Virus record (IMG/VR): IMGVR_UViG_3300042452_000294
Span: 1 to 21,043 of that record
DNA from: a virus
Length of the DNA stretch: 21,043 nt
Direction: 5' to 3' (one strand)
Positions 20,438 through 21,043 of the stretch are shown in pieces. Position 1 is the first letter of the stretch, and every line of letters begins with the position of its first letter. Made by a program: the position numbers and the translations under genes. A model generated the notes under the pieces. That model had not been told where the DNA came from. It worked only from the letters and a program-made list of their open reading frames with translations, and did not search any database.

Positions 20438-20947
20438 ATGCACGACATCGACTACGCCGAGGTACGCCGTCTGCGTGCCATGGATTTGACCTGCCGTGAG
20501 ATCGGCAAGCGGCTGGGCACCACGGGCGACGTGATCTGCAAGATCGTCAAACGGCTTGGCCTGCCGTCGCTGCGAAACCGCTCGCGGCAGCAGCCGGTGG
20601 ACGTGCCGACGCTGTTCGCGACGTGGAACGATTCCAGGCTCACGGTGGCCGAGGTGGCCCGCAAGCTCGGGATCACAACGGGATACCTGTACCGGCTGGC
20701 TGATCGTCACGCGCTGCCAGAGCGTGACCATCACCACCGGTGCAACGTGCTCGAGGAGGCCACGCCCGAGGAGGACGAGGCGTCGCGGGAATCGTTGGCG
20801 CTGGCACCAGGCGTGCAGCGTCGCATCAAGGAGCTCGGTATCGGGATGCCGGTGGCCGAGCTGCCAGACGTGCCGCCGTGGTTCAGCGTGACCACGGAGC
20901 CGGGGCCGTACGCCGAGGATTGGGAGGACGGGTATCCGTATGACTGA
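20438..20947 (+). CDS. Protein with two HTH-like segments
   Basis: A 169-residue protein. Two helix-turn-helix-like stretches are visible: AEVRRLRAMDLTCREIGKRLGTTGDVICKIVKRLGL (about 7-42) and RLTVAEVARKLGITTGYLYRLADRHAL (about 67-93). The second half is acidic and Pro-rich (PPWFSVTTEPGPYAEDWEDG). Such duplicated HTH phage proteins act as late regulators or terminase small-subunit-like factors; the position after the clamp at the end of this operon does not decide between them. Confidence 0.6.
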   Translation: MHDIDYAEVRRLRAMDLTCREIGKRLGTTGDVICKIVKRLGLPSLRNRSRQQPVDVPTLFATWNDSRLTVAEVARKLGITTGYLYRLADRHALPERDHHHRCNVLEEATPEEDEASRESLALAPGVQRRIKELGIGMPVAELPDVPPWFSVTTEPGPYAEDWEDGYPYD

Positions 20948-21043
20948 CGAGACACTGCGCGGTGATCTGGAGATTGCGCGGCTGCGCCTTCAGGCGGCGC
21001 ACGCAGAGGCTGAACTTCTCCGCACGGCCATCCGCCGCCTCGC
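20940..21043 (+). CDS. Start of a coiled-coil protein, truncated by the window
   Basis: The last 34 complete codons, from ATG 20940 overlapping the preceding stop by 8 bases, read as a helical coiled-coil: LEIARLRLQAAHAEAELLRTAIRRL. GAGGACGGGT lies upstream. The gene continues past the right edge; function unknown. Its coupling shows that the early operon does not end here. Confidence 0.5.
   Translation, partial: MTDETLRGDLEIARLRLQAAHAEAELLRTAIRRL

Overview
The window is 21 kb of a temperate, siphovirus-like phage or prophage with high GC content. The evidence is a run of head-to-tail morphogenesis genes, a tyrosine recombinase with a divergent HTH gene beside it, and an early replication/recombination operon. 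No host gene is visible. The host is uncertain. GC-rich codon use, the Xis-like protein ending in a GRPRGGF tail, the RIAKVVRAVE-type tail protein and a phage-borne DnaN beside an orphan LexA-type DNA-binding domain lead me to suspect a Planctomycetota host, but this is inference from memory of such genomes.

Layout. (1) 1-9205, late genes, plus strand: the C-terminal end of the major capsid protein, an intrinsic terminator, a GT-A glycosyltransferase-like protein, the neck set (small connector-region protein, gp6-like, head closure, gp10-like, tail terminator), two tail-tube-like proteins in tandem, a tail chaperone with an overlapping GpT-like gene, a tape measure of 610 residues, and six distal tail or unknown genes including a Cys-rich one. 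(2) 9222-11189, accessory genes: a tiny membrane protein behind a start-site hairpin, a mini HExxH metallopeptidase, a metallophosphoesterase and a DUF1599-type protein. (3) 11191-12228: a large hairpin between convergent genes and a minus-strand integrase. (4) 12229-13016: the regulatory switch, with the divergent int promoter, an Xis/MerR-like HTH gene, two copies of a promoter/operator repeat around a 48-residue ORF, and a strong early promoter. (5) 13017-21043, early operon, plus strand: small protein, AAA_24/Sak4-like ATPase, SSB-like protein, unknown, PD-(D/E)XK nuclease, HNH nuclease, AEP primase-DnaB helicase fusion, winged-helix initiator with an embedded origin, LexA-type HTH, two small proteins, DnaN sliding clamp, a double-HTH protein and the start of one more gene.

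The most interesting structure is inside the winged-helix gene at 18111-18704. Seven iteron-like repeats with a 22-bp period (18423-18568) are followed by a 36-bp near-perfect palindrome (18582-18617). The period is not a multiple of three, so the repetition is kept at DNA level and not at protein level. This matches the architecture of the lambda origin inside gene O, and I propose it as the phage replication origin. It sits directly downstream of its own primase-helicase and near its own sliding clamp, giving a largely self-contained replisome-loading module. Terminase, portal, protease, endolysin and a full-length repressor are not in the window.
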